A stretch of 64,000 nucleotides of DNA from NCBI RefSeq assembly GCF_000283155.1, contig NW_004454207.1:6342553-6406552 (forward strand). The letters run 5' to 3'. Each line of letters opens with the position of its first letter. The first letter of the stretch is position 1. The notes beneath the pieces are model-generated. The model was not told the DNA's origin. It saw nothing but the letters and a program-made list of their open reading frames with translations, and ran no database searches. The position numbers were made by a program, and so were the translations under genes. This document shows positions 12,108 to 24,437 of the stretch, piece after piece. The DNA is from Ceratotherium simum simum (Eukaryota > Chordata > Mammalia > Perissodactyla > Rhinocerotidae).

Positions 12108-12398
12108 GGGGCTGGCCCGGTGGCGTAGTGGTTAAGTGCGGGTGCTCCGCTTCGGCGGCCCGAGGGTTCGCAGGTTCAGATCCCGGGCGTGCACCGGCAC
12201 ACCGCTTGTCAAGCCATGCTGTGGNNNNNNNNNNNNNNNNNNNNNNNNNNNNNNNNNNNNNNNNNNNNNNNNNNNNNNNNNNNNNNNNNNNNNNNNNNNN
12301 NNNNNNNNNNNNNNNNNNNNNNNNNNNNNNNNNNNNNNNNNNNNNNNNNNNNNNNNNNNNNNNNAAAAAAAAAAAAAAAAGAAAGAAAGAAAGAAAAG
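12108..12398 (+). mobile_element. ERE SINE containing the assembly gap
   Basis: The head and first half of a plus-strand ERE are present up to aagccatgctgtgg at 12224. Then come 140 N (12225-12364) and an A-rich tail with gaaa repeats. The missing part should be the usual ERE body of about 115-120 bases plus tail, so the gap size is consistent with this one SINE. Confidence 0.85.
12225..12364. other. Assembly gap, 140 N
   Basis: A run of 140 undetermined bases. It falls wholly inside an ERE SINE, so it hides no expected gene. Confidence 0.99.
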
Positions 12399-12708
12399 AC
12401 TAAAGTCAAAGAGCAGGTGTCACATGACACACAACTCTAGTCCATGACCTTTAGCGTGCCCTTCAGTAGGAGAGATCCAAGAGGCCTGCCCTGTACGAAA
12501 CTGTTTACAGGCTGCGGAGTTGGCAGACTCAGCGTTGTGCGTTTATTGCTTCCGGTTAGCTATTGTTGAATCAATGGCTGGCAGTGGTGATGGTTAATGG
12601 AAGTGGTGGAGGGAACACAGATTCTGGATATAAGCAGTTCTAATAAATGGGAATCTTTAGGGTTTTATCTCTGTTGTGACAGCTTCCCCATTGTGCTATT
12701 TATCAGTC

Positions 12709-13176
12709 AGGTATAGTAGATTGCAAAATTCCCCCAATACTTTGCAACTCTTTCCATCCAGAGATAAAGTCTCTGTCTCCATCCTTAGAGTCTTGGCTGG
12801 CCTTGTGACTTAGTTTGATCATAGAATATGGTAGAAGTAACCTTGTGCAAGTTTTGAGCCTAGGCCTGAAGAAGCATTTCAGCTTCATTTCTTGCTGCTT
12901 TGGGAACTGCCACCATGTGAAAAAGCTTAGGCTCACCTGCTGGAGGATGAGAGGCCATGTGGAGGAGAATGGAGGCACCCAGTCAACTCAAGAGCCGACT
13001 GTGGAAGCATAAGTGAGCCCCGCCTGAGATCAGCCGAGTCTGACCCGGATCAGCATAATTGCCCAGCTGAGCTCAGCCTAAATTGCTGACCCCCAGAATT
13101 ATGAACTAAATAAATGTTGTTTTAAGGCACTAAAGTTTTGATGTGGTTTGTTATGTGGCAATAGATAATTGATACA
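12709..13176 (+). mobile_element. MaLR-type solitary LTR (MLT1-like)
   Basis: Contains gaggccatgtggaggaga, an agccgactgtgg phrase, ttgctgacccccagaatt, ataaatgttgttttaaggc and ends ggcaatagataattgataca, all typical of old MLT1 LTRs. The left edge is uncertain by about 10 bases. It is diverged and solitary. Confidence 0.7.
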
Positions 13177-13787
13177 GCTGAGTTTGGATGCTCTGGACGA
13201 ATCAAGGCTCACTGCCGGCCTCTATAACACCCACGATTCTTAATAACACAGTCCCGTTAGTAACAGAAATGACCTGTGGAAAAAGAGTTGGCAGGATATC
13301 GGGTAGCTCAGTCTTTCTCTAGGAAAGCCGGGGAAAGACTTGAAAAATGCACAGCTAAGGGGCAGCACTGCCAGAACTACACCATATCATACCACAGCAC
13401 TGGTCTGGTGGGGATGCTGTAACTGTAGCTACTGAATGTTGGATGCCTCCAGCTACACTACACATTGCCTGACTGGATGTCAGGCCTGGGGCTCGGCACC
13501 TCTGCTGCCCCTGGGAACTGGTGTTGCTGCTTTTACCAGAAAACAATGATCTCTATTCCTGCTGCTTCGCATCACTCTTTACGGATTCAAACGCCCGTGT
13601 GGTGTGTCTGGCCAAGCTTGGGTCCTGTACCCATACCCTGATTGGGAAGAAATCAGGAAAGTGAGAATCTGACATTTTTTGCTTATTTAGCTGAAGGCAG
13701 GTGGAAAATTTCATGAACACTGGCAAGGGGTTCTGATACTGGGCAGCCAAAAGAAAATGGCAAATGTTCATGACTTTCTGTTCTGTA

Positions 13788-13850
13788 CTCTGGTTAGCTC
13801 AGTTGGTTACAGCACAGTTATGATGAAGCCAGCTTTGTTCGTTCCTTGGT
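13788..13850 (+). other. tRNA-like fossil with A and B box remnants
   Basis: ggttagctcagttggttac (13792-13810) matches the D-arm region of a tRNA (Ile-like) almost perfectly and includes a full A box tagctcagttgg (13795-13806). A B-box-like tgttcgttcc lies at 13836-13845, 41 bases further on. The acceptor stem does not pair, so it is a decayed tRNA pseudogene or the head of an old tRNA-derived SINE, not a functional tRNA. Confidence 0.45.
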
Positions 13851-14377
13851 TCTATTGAGAGAAAATACTCAGTTCTGAGGCTGTATTCTTTACACCTGCT
13901 CCCTCTCTCACAGATGTATGCTGAGGGTTATTTGGAAGGCCAGTAAATAGTGGGGCCTAATTTGCATGTATCTCTGGCTGCCAAGGTACAAACAGTATGT
14001 GTCTTTCTGTTGGTTGACCCAAAGAGACTCCATTCACTGCCATAGCATGCCACCTAAGAGAACTGAGTGAATGGTATTTTAGTAAATATAAGGGGTTGCC
14101 TATTTGTGCAGTGAATTTGGTTCACATGACATTTATAATATAAATTGTTGGACAGCAAGCTCTTTCAATTCAGATGCTTTCTTATTTTCCAGAATTTCTC
14201 TAATAACTTTTCTGAACCCTGATGTGTCCATCTGCAAAACCATCCATGTAGGATTAAATATCAGAAATAATACATATAAAGAGAAAAGCATAGTACCTGG
14301 AGAGTGTGTAGTAGGTGTTTGAGAAATGTTGATCCTTTTTCTCAAACTTCTTAGATACACACACCCCAGTCAGATTA

Positions 14378-14754
14378 TGTCTTAGCTCAGGCTGCTATAA
14401 CAAAATGCCATAAACTGAATGACTTATAAACAACAGAAATTTATTTCTCACAGTTAGGGAGGATGGAAGCCTGAGGTCAGGGCACCAACATGGTTGGGTT
14501 CTGGTGATGGCTCTCTTCCTTCTGGGTTGCAGATTGCCAGCTTCTTACTGTGTCCTCACATGGCACAGAGCAGAGAGGAAGCAAGCTCTCTTGTGACTCT
14601 AGAAGGGCACTAATCCCATTCATGAGGGCTCCACCCTCATGACCTCATCTAATACTAATCACCTCCCAGAGGTCGCACCTCCTAATGCCATCACATTGGG
14701 GGTAGGGTTTCAACCTATGAATTTTGGGAGGACACAAATACTCAGTCCATAACA
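14378..14754 (-). mobile_element. MaLR-type solitary LTR (MLT1A/B-like)
   Basis: The plus strand reads tgtcttagctcaggctgct... to ...ctcagtccataaca, the complement of a TG...CA LTR with ‘ctcatgagg' and ‘gtttataagtc' landmarks. An exact 5-bp duplication gatta flanks it (14373-14377 and 14755-14759). It is 377 bp long and solitary. Confidence 0.88.
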
Positions 14755-16250
14755 GATTATAAACCCTTTGAAGGCAAGGACTGTTCATTCTGTGTCAAGT
14801 ATCTGTAAGTTATCAAATCTCTAGTTGTGGCTTGTGAGAGTGGACTGTACTTGGGATAGAATGTCTTGGGAGAAATCAGGACCTAGATCTCAGCTCATCC
14901 ATTGTGGTGGGGCCGCCAGTTTAGAGGGAATGGGTGGATTGTATCAGATCAGGCAATGCAAAGTCTATCTGAGCCCATGTAACAGTGCCTATAGGTGAGT
15001 CAAGGTAGGAGCTAGGAGATCCACCTGAGTCCTAGGGATGTCCCTCCTGGCAAGCACAGCTCAGTGGCAGGAAATCTAAGAGCAGGGAAAGTTTGGAGTT
15101 TTGGGTATCAGGGAAGTGTCAGTGGGTAGCTGGGGGTGAGGTACAGGACAAGGACAGACAGGTGAGAGCAAGGCCAGGCCATAAATGATGGGTGTCTGTT
15201 AAGCTAGAGAGGAAAGAGCATGGGACGTTTATAGCTAGGGCATAGAAAGGGCATTTGGTCATCTAAAGAGGCCAGTCTGGTCAATATAATGTGGCCATTA
15301 GGTCACAGTAGGACCGATAACAGGAAGGGCGTGGGGCTGGGTTCCAGCTAGTTGAACCAAAACCCCTTAAATCATCTGCATTTGCCGTGATGATGCAGGG
15401 AGATTGAGTGTGCTGGCTGTTATGAGGCCCTGCTGTGGGGAGAGCAGGCATGAGCAGGGAGGGGGCCGTCTCCAGCTACAGTGCCCTGCAGTAGCCTGCT
15501 TTGAGGGTGGCCAGCCTCCTCAGAGGGAGGCTGCTGGAACCGTCAGGGAGGCAAGGCAAGAGGAGCATTTGTTATTGTAACAATTGGATAGGGTTTTCGC
15601 TAGGAATTTGACAAAGAAACCCAATTAATGAAGTCAGATCCCTTACCCCATCAAAAACTGCTGTTTCTGGTATGAGTTAAACTCTGTGCTGGAGGGTTCC
15701 ATTTTGTCTGGGTTTAGGCTGGAGAGTGAGAACTTCGGTGTGATCTGAGACTGAACTTTCATTCGTTCATTCCTTCTGAAAACATTTTGAGGATCTGTGT
15801 ATAAAACATGGATGCTCCACTTACATGAGATGTCCTGGCTTGCTCTATTCCTCTCACTAAGGCACTAGTTTCTTTAAAAATGAAACGTGTGTATGAGTGT
15901 GTGTCTGCACGTGCATGAGCGTGTATAAAATAAAAGATATAGAAGGGACCAAAATCAACAAACATATAAAAATACCAAATAACCCCAACTTTTATTTTTG
16001 AAAAACTCAAAATGTCAGTAAACAAATTGTCTGAGAAACAAATCCTTTGGTTGCTAAGTCTGAGTTGCCAGAACCAGTAAAAGCTTATAGAATCCTGGCA
16101 GTGCGTCTGTGTTCACCTGAGATTTTGCTGCCTCCAGCTGTACGGAATTCTGTGATATGCAGAGCCTAGAAACCTGGGCCAGAATCCTAAAATGAATTTT
16201 CTTTTGCAATCTGAGCTGTAATTGCATTTTCATTCAGTTCTAGTCTCAAG

Positions 16251-16252
<2 letters not shown>

Positions 16253-16284
<32 letters not shown>
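16253..16284 (+). repeat. (GT)n microsatellite
   Basis: About 15 GT units with one interruption (gtgtgcgtg) at the left. A likely length polymorphism. Confidence 0.95.
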
Positions 16285-17250
16285 CTTCCTTTGTCTCATC
16301 AATTCCTGACATTTAAAGCTGTTCCTGGCACACAGTCTGCCCTCAGTAAATGTTAGTTCTTACTGTCGATTCTACTATTTTTTCCCCCTAAACCATTCTA
16401 CGTCACAGTGACTGTCTTCTTGTGGTGGGGAGGATGCTTCCTTCGTGCCTCAGTGGTCCACCCCATTGAGCTCTTCCCCTCTTCTCACCCTTGAGTTGTT
16501 GGGTCCTGGTTTCTCCTCAGGTAGGTGCCATCCCTGAGGAACTCCTGACCCAGACATGCGTGCCCACACATGTGCAGCTGGCTGGGCTGCTTGAAACCTG
16601 TAGCATTCACTTGCCAAAGAAGGCCTAGTTTACAAAAGTCATAGTAATAAATCATTGTCATCAAATGCCCTCACTACTTATAATCCTTCCTCATTCCAAA
16701 AGGCAACCTAGATGCATGATAAAATCTGTAGAATCACTCTGTCAAGCCTATATATGCCAATGCATTGTGCAAAAACCAAAGCAACTAGCGTGAGTGTAGA
16801 ATTTTTAAATTCTTGTCTTTAAGAAACCATACTAATTTCATGTTCGACTCCTTAACATATTTTCGTGTTTTAATACAAAAATGTTTCCCCTCCCTCAAAA
16901 AAAAATGTAATTTCAAAGTTCTGGGAGAGTATGTTGTATTTCTGTTTGACTTTGCTTGCTTGGAATCAGGTGATTACAAAATGACTTACTTGAACTCACC
17001 TGAGGTTCTTGCTATCCTGGGATCAGGTAGTGTCTGATCCTTTGAAATGTTTTTTGAATAGGTTGATGTATTCACATAAGTCATAATTCAAAGGGACAAA
17101 ACAACATGCAAAGGAGTTCTCTTAGTGCAGTGAAAGAGTTAAAACTCGCTAGGCATATTTAATTTATTCTGTAAGCCTTTCTAGTGGGAAATCAGTGGGA
17201 TGGATGGGTGCTGTGGGGAATGCAAGGATGATTTTAAAGAAGCAGGACTT

Positions 17251-17447
17251 GGGCCGGCCCTGTGGCTTGGTGGTTAAGTGCGCGCGCTGCGATCCTGGTG
17301 GCCCGGGTTCGGATCCCGGGTGCGCATCGAGGCACCACTTCTCCGTTCATCCTGGAGCCGGGTCCCACGTGCAGCAACTGGAAGGATGTGCAGCTACGAC
17401 ACACAACTATCCACTGGGGCTTTGGGAAAAATAAAATAAATAAAATC
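17251..17447 (+). mobile_element. ERE-family SINE, short-body subtype
   Basis: Has the same tRNA-derived head as the other EREs but a different body: gcaactggaaggatgtgcag ... ccactggggctttggg followed by an (aaat)n tail. The 18-bp target-site duplication at 17233-17250 and 17448-17465 (tttaaagaagcaggactt) is exact, which argues for a fairly young insertion. Confidence 0.95.
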
Positions 17448-17624
17448 TTTAAAGAAGCAGGACTTGCCCTCAAGAGACGGATGTAGCGGGTATACTGAGA
17501 CCCATAATACAAAGTAGAAGTGGTAAGTGCCAGAGGGAGAGGTTCGAACCATGGTTGTAGCTTTCACCCATAGAATTCCTTTTTATAGAATTTTTGGATC
17601 TAGAAAAAGCCTTGTGGTCTATCT

Positions 17625-17720
17625 AGTCTGACTGCTTCATTCCATTAGATGAGACTTGAGACCAAGGGAGGTCAGGTGCCTTCCCCAGGGTCACCCAGCC
17701 TGATAGAGCTACCTTTGACG
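17625..17720 (-). mobile_element. MIR SINE fragment
   Basis: Short minus-strand MIR core (gatgagacttgagacc, ggtcacccagcctg). Confidence 0.5.
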
Positions 17721-17979
17721 AAGGTGACTAGTCTTTATAAAGCAAGCTGCTGCCTTGTTCTGTGTTGGCAACTTAGAGGAAAGAGCGCTGTGTGTGTGTG
17801 TTAAATCTGGGCTTGGTGAGTGAGGACCATTGTAGCTTTGTCCAGCTGGGCACTTTGTTTTGAAATTGTGCTTAGAGCAGATGGGAGGGGAATGTTTTGG
17901 GGTACATCTATGATATTTCTTGCTGACGTGGAGTTAGGCCCTGTCTCTTTACAACTTTTCTAAATTCATTTGTAAATAG

Positions 17980-18260
17980 ATAATACCACATGATTCCAAA
18001 TTCAAAAGGTACAAAATGAAATACAGTAAACTCTTCCCTACCCCTGTGCCCCTGCCACCCTGTTCCCTTCCCTGGAGGCAGCTGGCAGCCAAGTTTGTTA
18101 GTTTCAGCTTCCAGAGATAGCATATGGATATCTAAGTAAATCCATGTATAGGCAACCCCCTTTTAAAAGAAATATCTCCTGTCCCACTATTGTGCACCTT
18201 GCTTTTTTCTTTTCAACATTTTAACCTGATGATCTTTCCATATCAGTACACAAAGAGCTT
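17980..18260 (-). mobile_element. Old L1 3'-end fragment
   Basis: Antisense L1ME/MC-like 3' region: ttcaaaaggtacaaaatg, ccctggaggcagctg, gatctttccatatcagtac. The continuation appears at 19115-19330, past a non-L1 stretch and an ERE. Confidence 0.65.
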
Positions 18261-18861
18261 CCTCATTCTTTTTTAGTTGGTGGTTTTTGTGGCAGACAAC
18301 CAAATCCACTCTCGATGGTTCCAAAAAGGGATTAGGATTTTAGGTAGCTCATGGAATCGTTTGGAGGACTGGAGGAACAGGCCGGCATCTAACTTTGCAG
18401 AAACAAAGCCCCAAGCCACGTAGAGTACTAGTATTAAGTGGAAGCCACTGTGCTCCTGCCCGCACTGAGCAGCAGAGAGCAGGGATTTGCTTTGACTGCA
18501 GCCTGCTTCCACCGCCATCCTGCACCAGGAAGACAAGCTTGCAGCTACTGCAGCTTCTCACGTGCCAAAGTAGAAACTCTGAGCAGAGCCTCTTTCCTTA
18601 CATTTCTCACTTCTAAGCAAAATCTTGTGTGAATATGTCTCATCATTGGAGACTTAGTCACTTTTGCAATTTAGCTGCAAAGGAGCCTACGAATTTGATT
18701 CTCAGCTTTCAAGCTGAGAGGTGGGACTTGTAATATGAGAAATTTCTCCAAATGAGAATGATTTTTCAAAAGATGATGGGCAATCACAGATATAGTAAAT
18801 ACCCACTAGAGCTGCCTAGAGTTGTATTATGTGGACAAACCACAATTGATTAAACATTTTA

Positions 18862-19099
18862 TTTATTTATTTGTGAGGGAGAGCAGCCCTGAGCTAACAT
18901 CCGATGCCAATCGTCCTCTTTTTTGCTGAGGAAGATTGGCCCTGAGCTAACATCTGTGCCCATCTTCCTCTGCTTTACACGGGACGCCACCACAGCATGG
19001 CTGAGACAAGCGGTGCGTCGGTGTGTGCCGAGGAGCGAACCCTCGGGCTGCCAAAGCGGAGTGTGCGCACTTAACCACTTGCGCCACCAGGCCGGCCCC
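18862..19099 (-). mobile_element. ERE SINE
   Basis: Minus-strand ERE with (ttta)n tail and complete head. The target-site duplication tgattaaacatttta / tgattaaatatttta (18847-18861 and 19100-19114) has one mismatch. Confidence 0.95.
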
Positions 19100-19114
19100 T
19101 GATTAAATATTTTA

Positions 19115-19330
19115 GATGGTGGACCTCTAGGTGTTTTCCAGTCTGTATCTTAGATGATATGTATTGAATGACCTTGTACATATGTCATTTTGCTTGTGTA
19201 AAATGGAATATAAATTCCTAGAGGTAGAATTGCTAGATCAAAAGGTTGATTGTAATTCTTACGGATGTTGCCAAATGGTGTCTGGATGTTATATTGATCT
19301 GTGCTTCCACTAGCAACGTACAAGTTCCTG
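19115..19330 (-). mobile_element. Old L1 3'-end fragment
   Basis: Antisense L1: ggtgttttccagtctgtat, attgctagatcaaaaggt, ttgccaaatggtgtctgg, cttccactagcaacg. Probably part of the same insertion as 17980-18260. Confidence 0.65.
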
Positions 19331-19715
19331 ATTTTTTGCCCTGAGTGTCTTCTGTGTTCAGATTTCGTCTGAGCTGGAGTGATAGGGTCTTGCCTGCTAC
19401 TGGGCTGAGTTTTGGGCAGTGGGCCAAGAATGCTGACAAACTGGATCTGGGCCGGAGCCTCTGCCAGTACAGCCTGTATTTAGCATCTGGGCTGGATTCG
19501 GTCTACAATTTATTATAGGCTCTGTAGCCCTAAATTAAATGACATCTTGGGGGATCTGAAAGATAATGTAGCTTCCAAAATTGATTTGCAACTTGGGAGT
19601 AGCTTACATGTCAGGAGATCTTGGATCATTATGTGTTCTCAAATGCATAAGGATGTTTTTAAAGAATGGTTATGAAGATTTATAACACCTTTTCCCTTTA
19701 AAAATAAAAAGCAAA

Positions 19716-20155
19716 TAAATGAAGTAAGCCAGACAAAGACAAATACTGTGTGATATTACTTATATGTGCAATTTAAAAAAGGAAAAAAGTTGAACTCATA
19801 GAAACAGAGTAGATTGGTGGTTGCCAGGAGCTGGGAGGTGGGGGAAAAATAGGGAGAGGCAGGTAAAAGGGTACAAACTTTCAGCTGTAAGATAAATAAG
19901 GTCTGAGGATCTAATGTCTAACATGGTGACTATAGTTGATAATATTGAATGGTAGAATTGAAATTTGCTAAGAGAGTAGAACTTGTGTTCTCACCAAAAA
20001 AAAAAAAAAAACAAAGGTAAATACGTGAGGTGATGAATGTGTTAACTAACTCAATTTGGGAATCCTTTCACATTGTATATGTATATCAAATCATCACGTT
20101 GTACACTTTAAATATCTTACAATTTTATTTGTCAATTATACCTCAATAAAGCTGA
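19716..20155 (+). mobile_element. L1 3'-UTR fragment
   Basis: Sense L1 3' end: tgtgtgatattacttatatg, agagtagattggtggttgcc, acatggtgactatagttg, a 16-base A tract, tcacgttgtacactttaaa and a final aataaagctg. Target-site duplications aaaaataaaaagcaaa at 19700-19715 and 20156-20171 are exact. Confidence 0.9.
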
Positions 20156-20501
20156 AAAAATAAAAAGCAAAATATTATTTTTAGCGTGGGAACTGTTGCA
20201 TAGATTTTGCTCATATCTGAAATATGACATCCAATCCTCCAGTTCGTTGCTGTGGAAGTTTATAGTAATGTAGCAAGCCCTTGTTCAAAACCTTCTGAAA
20301 ATTTTAAACAAATGTGTAAAAATGGGTGGAAAATGGGGGTGAATACGTGTATGTTCTTTTCTTCCAATGGAAGCATTCACTCTTTAAGTTGGTGTTTACT
20401 TAGTATAACTGATTATTTCAAGAAAATACACTTTCTGCTTGGCTGTTGAGGGTCTTTGCAGGGATATAAAGTATAACTCAGGGAGGCAGTGTGTTGTCAT
20501 G

Positions 20502-20854
20502 CAGGGGTTGATAACCCTTTCTGCAAAGGGCCTAATAGTAAATATTTTAGGCTTTGTAGGCCAAGAGGCAAAATTGAGGGTATTATTTGGGTACTTATAT
20601 AATGAGAGAAAACTTTTTATTGAAAACATTCAAAATATAATTGAGTACAATTTTTTTGGTAATACAGGTCTACTAGTAAGAAGCACGGAATTCTTGTTTT
20701 TGGGATAACATTTTACCTAATGGGATTCAGAGTGTTCTCTATCATCAAATTGATTGCAAATGTTCATGTGTAAAAACCATTCTCAGCTCATGGGCCATAC
20801 AAAACCAGGTAGTGGACCAATTCTGGTCCATGAACATTAGTTTTCCAACCCATG
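20502..20854 (+). mobile_element. hAT-Charlie element, MER58-related longer form
   Basis: Left end caggggttgataaccctttc, core aatagtaaatattttaggc and right end tccatgaacattagttttcc match the same family as 6961-7180 but with a longer interior. Flanking octamers (ttgtcatg / atgtaatg) agree at 6 of 8. The 77- and 89-codon ORFs here are not genes. Confidence 0.7.
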
Positions 20855-20857
20855 ATG

Positions 20858-21010
20858 TAATGGAAAGACCATGAGCTTTGCACCTAGGCACATGTAAGTT
20901 TGAGTACTGGCTCTGAACTTGTGGCCTTGAACATATCACTTAACTTTGAGTCGTGGTGTTTGTGCATAAAGTGGAGGTAATGACACCTACCTCATGGAGT
21001 AAATATTATC
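20858..21010 (+). mobile_element. MIR SINE
   Basis: Plus-strand MIR: ggaaagaccatgagctttgc, gtactggctctgaac, cttaactttgagtc, gtggaggtaatgacacc and tacctcatgg in order. Confidence 0.75.
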
Positions 21011-21667
21011 CCCATCTTTGTTGTGATTTTGCATTAGGATTCCCGTTCTGTAGATCCTGATGTAATTTAGTTAGACTTACTTAGTATTTAACAGATTCAA
21101 AAGCCAATTTGTCAGGGGATGGAATATTCACATGGTCTCAAAGTACTATGTGAAAACATGTTTTTGCAGTGGAGAGATCTGGCATTCAACACCTTAACCA
21201 AATGGCCAAGCTTAGCAATCAATGGTGGGATGATCTGACATTATGTGCCCCTCACTGATGTGACCTCTTACTGTATGACAGTGTCACCTGTGTGGTGTTC
21301 TTCCCAGAAATGTTTGATGTGAATGTTATCACAAGGAAACAGACAAATCCAAAATGTGAAACATTCTATAGGACAACTGGGCTGAACTCTTGAAAGAATT
21401 CAGTGTCATGAAGAAGCGAGGGGCAATGTTCTAGATTAGGGGAAGACTAAGGAGACATAGGATAAAAATGTAATGCATGAACGTTAATTAAATCCTGTAT
21501 TGGAAAAAGAAAATCCAGTTTTTTAGGCTTTTTTAGAACAATTGAGGAAATGTGAGTAGGGACCATATGTTGTATGATAATATTAATGTTGATTTCCTGA
21601 GGTGATGGTGGGATGGTGTAGGAGAACATCCCTGTTCTTGGGAGGTGAGTAATAAAGTATTTAGGGG

Positions 21668-21729
21668 TGAGGGAGGGAGGGAAGAAGGAAGGGAAGAGAG
21701 AGAAAGAGAGAGTGAGAGAGAGAAAAGAA
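21668..21729 (+). repeat. Purine-rich (GGGA/GA)n tract
   Basis: About 60 bases almost free of pyrimidines (gggagggagggaagaagg, then agagagaaagagagag). Low-complexity sequence. Confidence 0.9.
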
Positions 21730-22504
21730 TAAGTTGTTTTGTTTAGTGCTGCTCACTTCCTAGTGTAGCACTGAGCACAGTGCTTTCAATGGGGAGATGC
21801 CCAGTACCTTTTAAACTAATAAGTACTTTCAGGTGTTAGTAGGCTTCTCTGAAATCATGCTTAAGCACTGAATGTCTCTCTGCTGTTTAACAGTGTGGTG
21901 GCTTGGCTTAGGCATATACTATGGTACTTAATGTTGGGTGATCGGATATGAGGGTTCATATTTTCCTGAGTGGCTGACCCAGGTCCCTCTGGACTGAAAG
22001 TCCTTCTTGATTTTTAGAAAGGATAAATAAATAGGAAAGGAAAAGCCACGATAGTTGACCTGACTCTTCAACTGTTTCCTGAGAGGCTGAGGTACATCTT
22101 GTAAGCACGTACTTCAAATTCTCCTCTATATTTCTGTTGTTGAGGGTGCCTACTTGGGGGCTGACATCCCCTGGAGGGTATGCTGAGTAGAAGGGGGCTC
22201 AGAGGAAGAAGCCGGCAGTGCACCTCCGGAGCGCTGAGTGGCTGGAGCACCCCTGAGGTGTTCTGAGCTCCAAGACAGAGGGCCAGGATAAAGCATGGCG
22301 GAGGCCTTTCCTCATGCTTTGACCCTAACCAGTCCCTCCTTGCTGAGCGGGGAGGAACAGAGAAGTTAATATTCTATTATATTCCTGCAGGAACTCTTAT
22401 GGCTATATAGTATGAGATGACTAAAGTGAATTTAGCAACCACTTGTAAAAGTAATTACAAGATGAGGGAAAGAAGAACGATTCTGCTACTACAGGCTGTG
22501 AAAA

Positions 22505-23200
22505 CTAATTAATCCAAAAAACATTCATTGAGCAACAGAATATATAGCAAGCAATCATAAACTAGGAGTCCCGTGGGATACAAATGGTAAGATATACTCT
22601 TGCCTTGTGCTGGGCACTTGCGGGGTAGGGGAAGGAAATATGGGGTACAGTGGAGACAATGACCAAAATACCTATTTTGCTATATTATAAGGCTAGTGAT
22701 GTGATAGAAAGCTAGTGAAAAGCTTTATGGGAATGCAGAAAACATGCCATGTGGAATTGACTAAGGTTTCAAAGATAAGGTTGGTCTTGGGGTGATTTGA
22801 AGAATAAGCCTGAAGGGTAAAGAAGTGGGGAGAAATCTGGCTTCCAGGCAGGGGACACACCAGGTGCCCAGAGGCCTGAATGGCTCTCATGTGTTGAGAG
22901 ACCAGTTGGCATCTTGAGTGGCTGAAGCCTTAGATGCAGGGTGGGGAGGAGACAGGCATGGGGTTCTCGGAAAGATAGTTTTGGGCCAGATGGGAGGGCC
23001 TCAAAAGCCATGCTCAGGCATCTTGGAACGAGGAGCCCTAGAAGCCTGTTTGAGTTGGGGGTGATCTTGTTTTAATAAGATGTCTTAGAGGGAATGTGGA
23101 AGATGGTGTGTGAAGTTGTATGAGTCTGGGGGCAGGAGTTGAAGCAGTCGAGGTGAGAGCAAAGAATCTGAACTTGGCCAGCTGCAGTGGAGAGAGAATA
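22505..23200 (-). mobile_element. L2 LINE fragment
   Basis: Antisense L2 3' region: acattcattgagcaac, cttgccttgtgctgggc, ctggcttccaggcagg, gcccagaggcctgaatgg, gggcctcaaaagccatgc, gaagcagtcgaggtgagag. These phrases follow the order of the L2 consensus. Short ORFs here (22693-23254) are in the repeat. Confidence 0.65.
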
Positions 23201-24437
23201 GAAAATAGGAGTCCACTGGTGCTCTTGTAGAATTCTTTCAACTCCTCCCACCAAGACGTTTTAAATTTTTAAATCTTTCTAAGGAAGTCTTTAAAAATAC
23301 TTGAAAGAGAGAAGCTTATTCAGACCTTTGAACAGTTCTGAAAATTTATTACATTTCAGCTAGGAAAGAAAGTATTATTTCATGCAACCTGGAACGTATG
23401 TGGACTGATTACTCAGCACAGTCACTTAATCTTTCAGAATTAGGTAGGAGGGAAGCTATTTTAGTGGCCTTCAATCTTCTTCCGGAACTTCGTCTGGGTT
23501 CCTCCCAAACGGTCGGTGAATTTTTCTGATTCGTATCCAGCACCCCAACAGTTTAGTGTACATCTGTAAACTGTAAGGAAGTTGATTTCATCCATTCCTT
23601 TTTTTTCATCTCTTGCCTTCCACCTGAGAAAACAAACACTAGTCCATAGGTTCTTGTTCTGTATTAGAGATTTGCACAGTGTGTAACCTAAGATGGATCC
23701 AGCTGAGAGTGTTACAGGTTTGGGGTTTAGACTAAAGAAGAGGAGTGGAATCTTTTCATTTTTTTCTTTATTTTGAGAAAAGCTTGGCAACTTGGACTGT
23801 TTGAAGGAACAATTATATAAAATATCTCCTGCTAATTGAGTATCTGGGATAAACCACCACCTTATTTTCTTTAGATTGCGTTAAAACACTTCTACCCACA
23901 ATTTAGAGCTTTTCCATGGAGAATTTAGACTTAGAACATTTTGAGCCTTGATAAACAAAAAACCTTATAAAATTAACCTGCCTTTTGGATTGAGAAGTCT
24001 CAGGCTTATGAGGCTCCATATGTAAGTTCCAAAGGCTTATAATTACATCTTCCTTGAGGCTTGAATATTTCAGAAAGTTCTTGGCATGTCTCTTGGAGGT
24101 TTGGGGTACGAAGAGCAAGAAAGGTTACCTATGGGCTTAACTCACTTATGTATGTATATTCTGCGTTGGCTACAAAGCAGTGAATCTAGTGGTGTATGAG
24201 ACCACAGGACAGATTCCAAGGTAAATGAGGTGGTTTACTAATGTCAGATTTGGGTGTTTGTCTCAAAGTACCGTAGTGGATATTTTAGCAGCAATTTCTG
24301 TCACCTGTAGTTAAGAGCTTTCCAGTTCTATGTGGTAGTTATGGTAAAGGAATAACTGAAGGTTAACTCGATACTAAATTAACACTGACTGAAATATAGT
24401 TGTTAAATTTTTCACATATCAAGGATTACAATTTCTT

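Noticed and set aside
12044..12447. ORFs spanning 12225-12364
   Set aside because: They are translations through the N gap of a SINE.
13788..13850. A functional tRNA gene
   Set aside because: The acceptor and anticodon stems do not pair and the B box is damaged.
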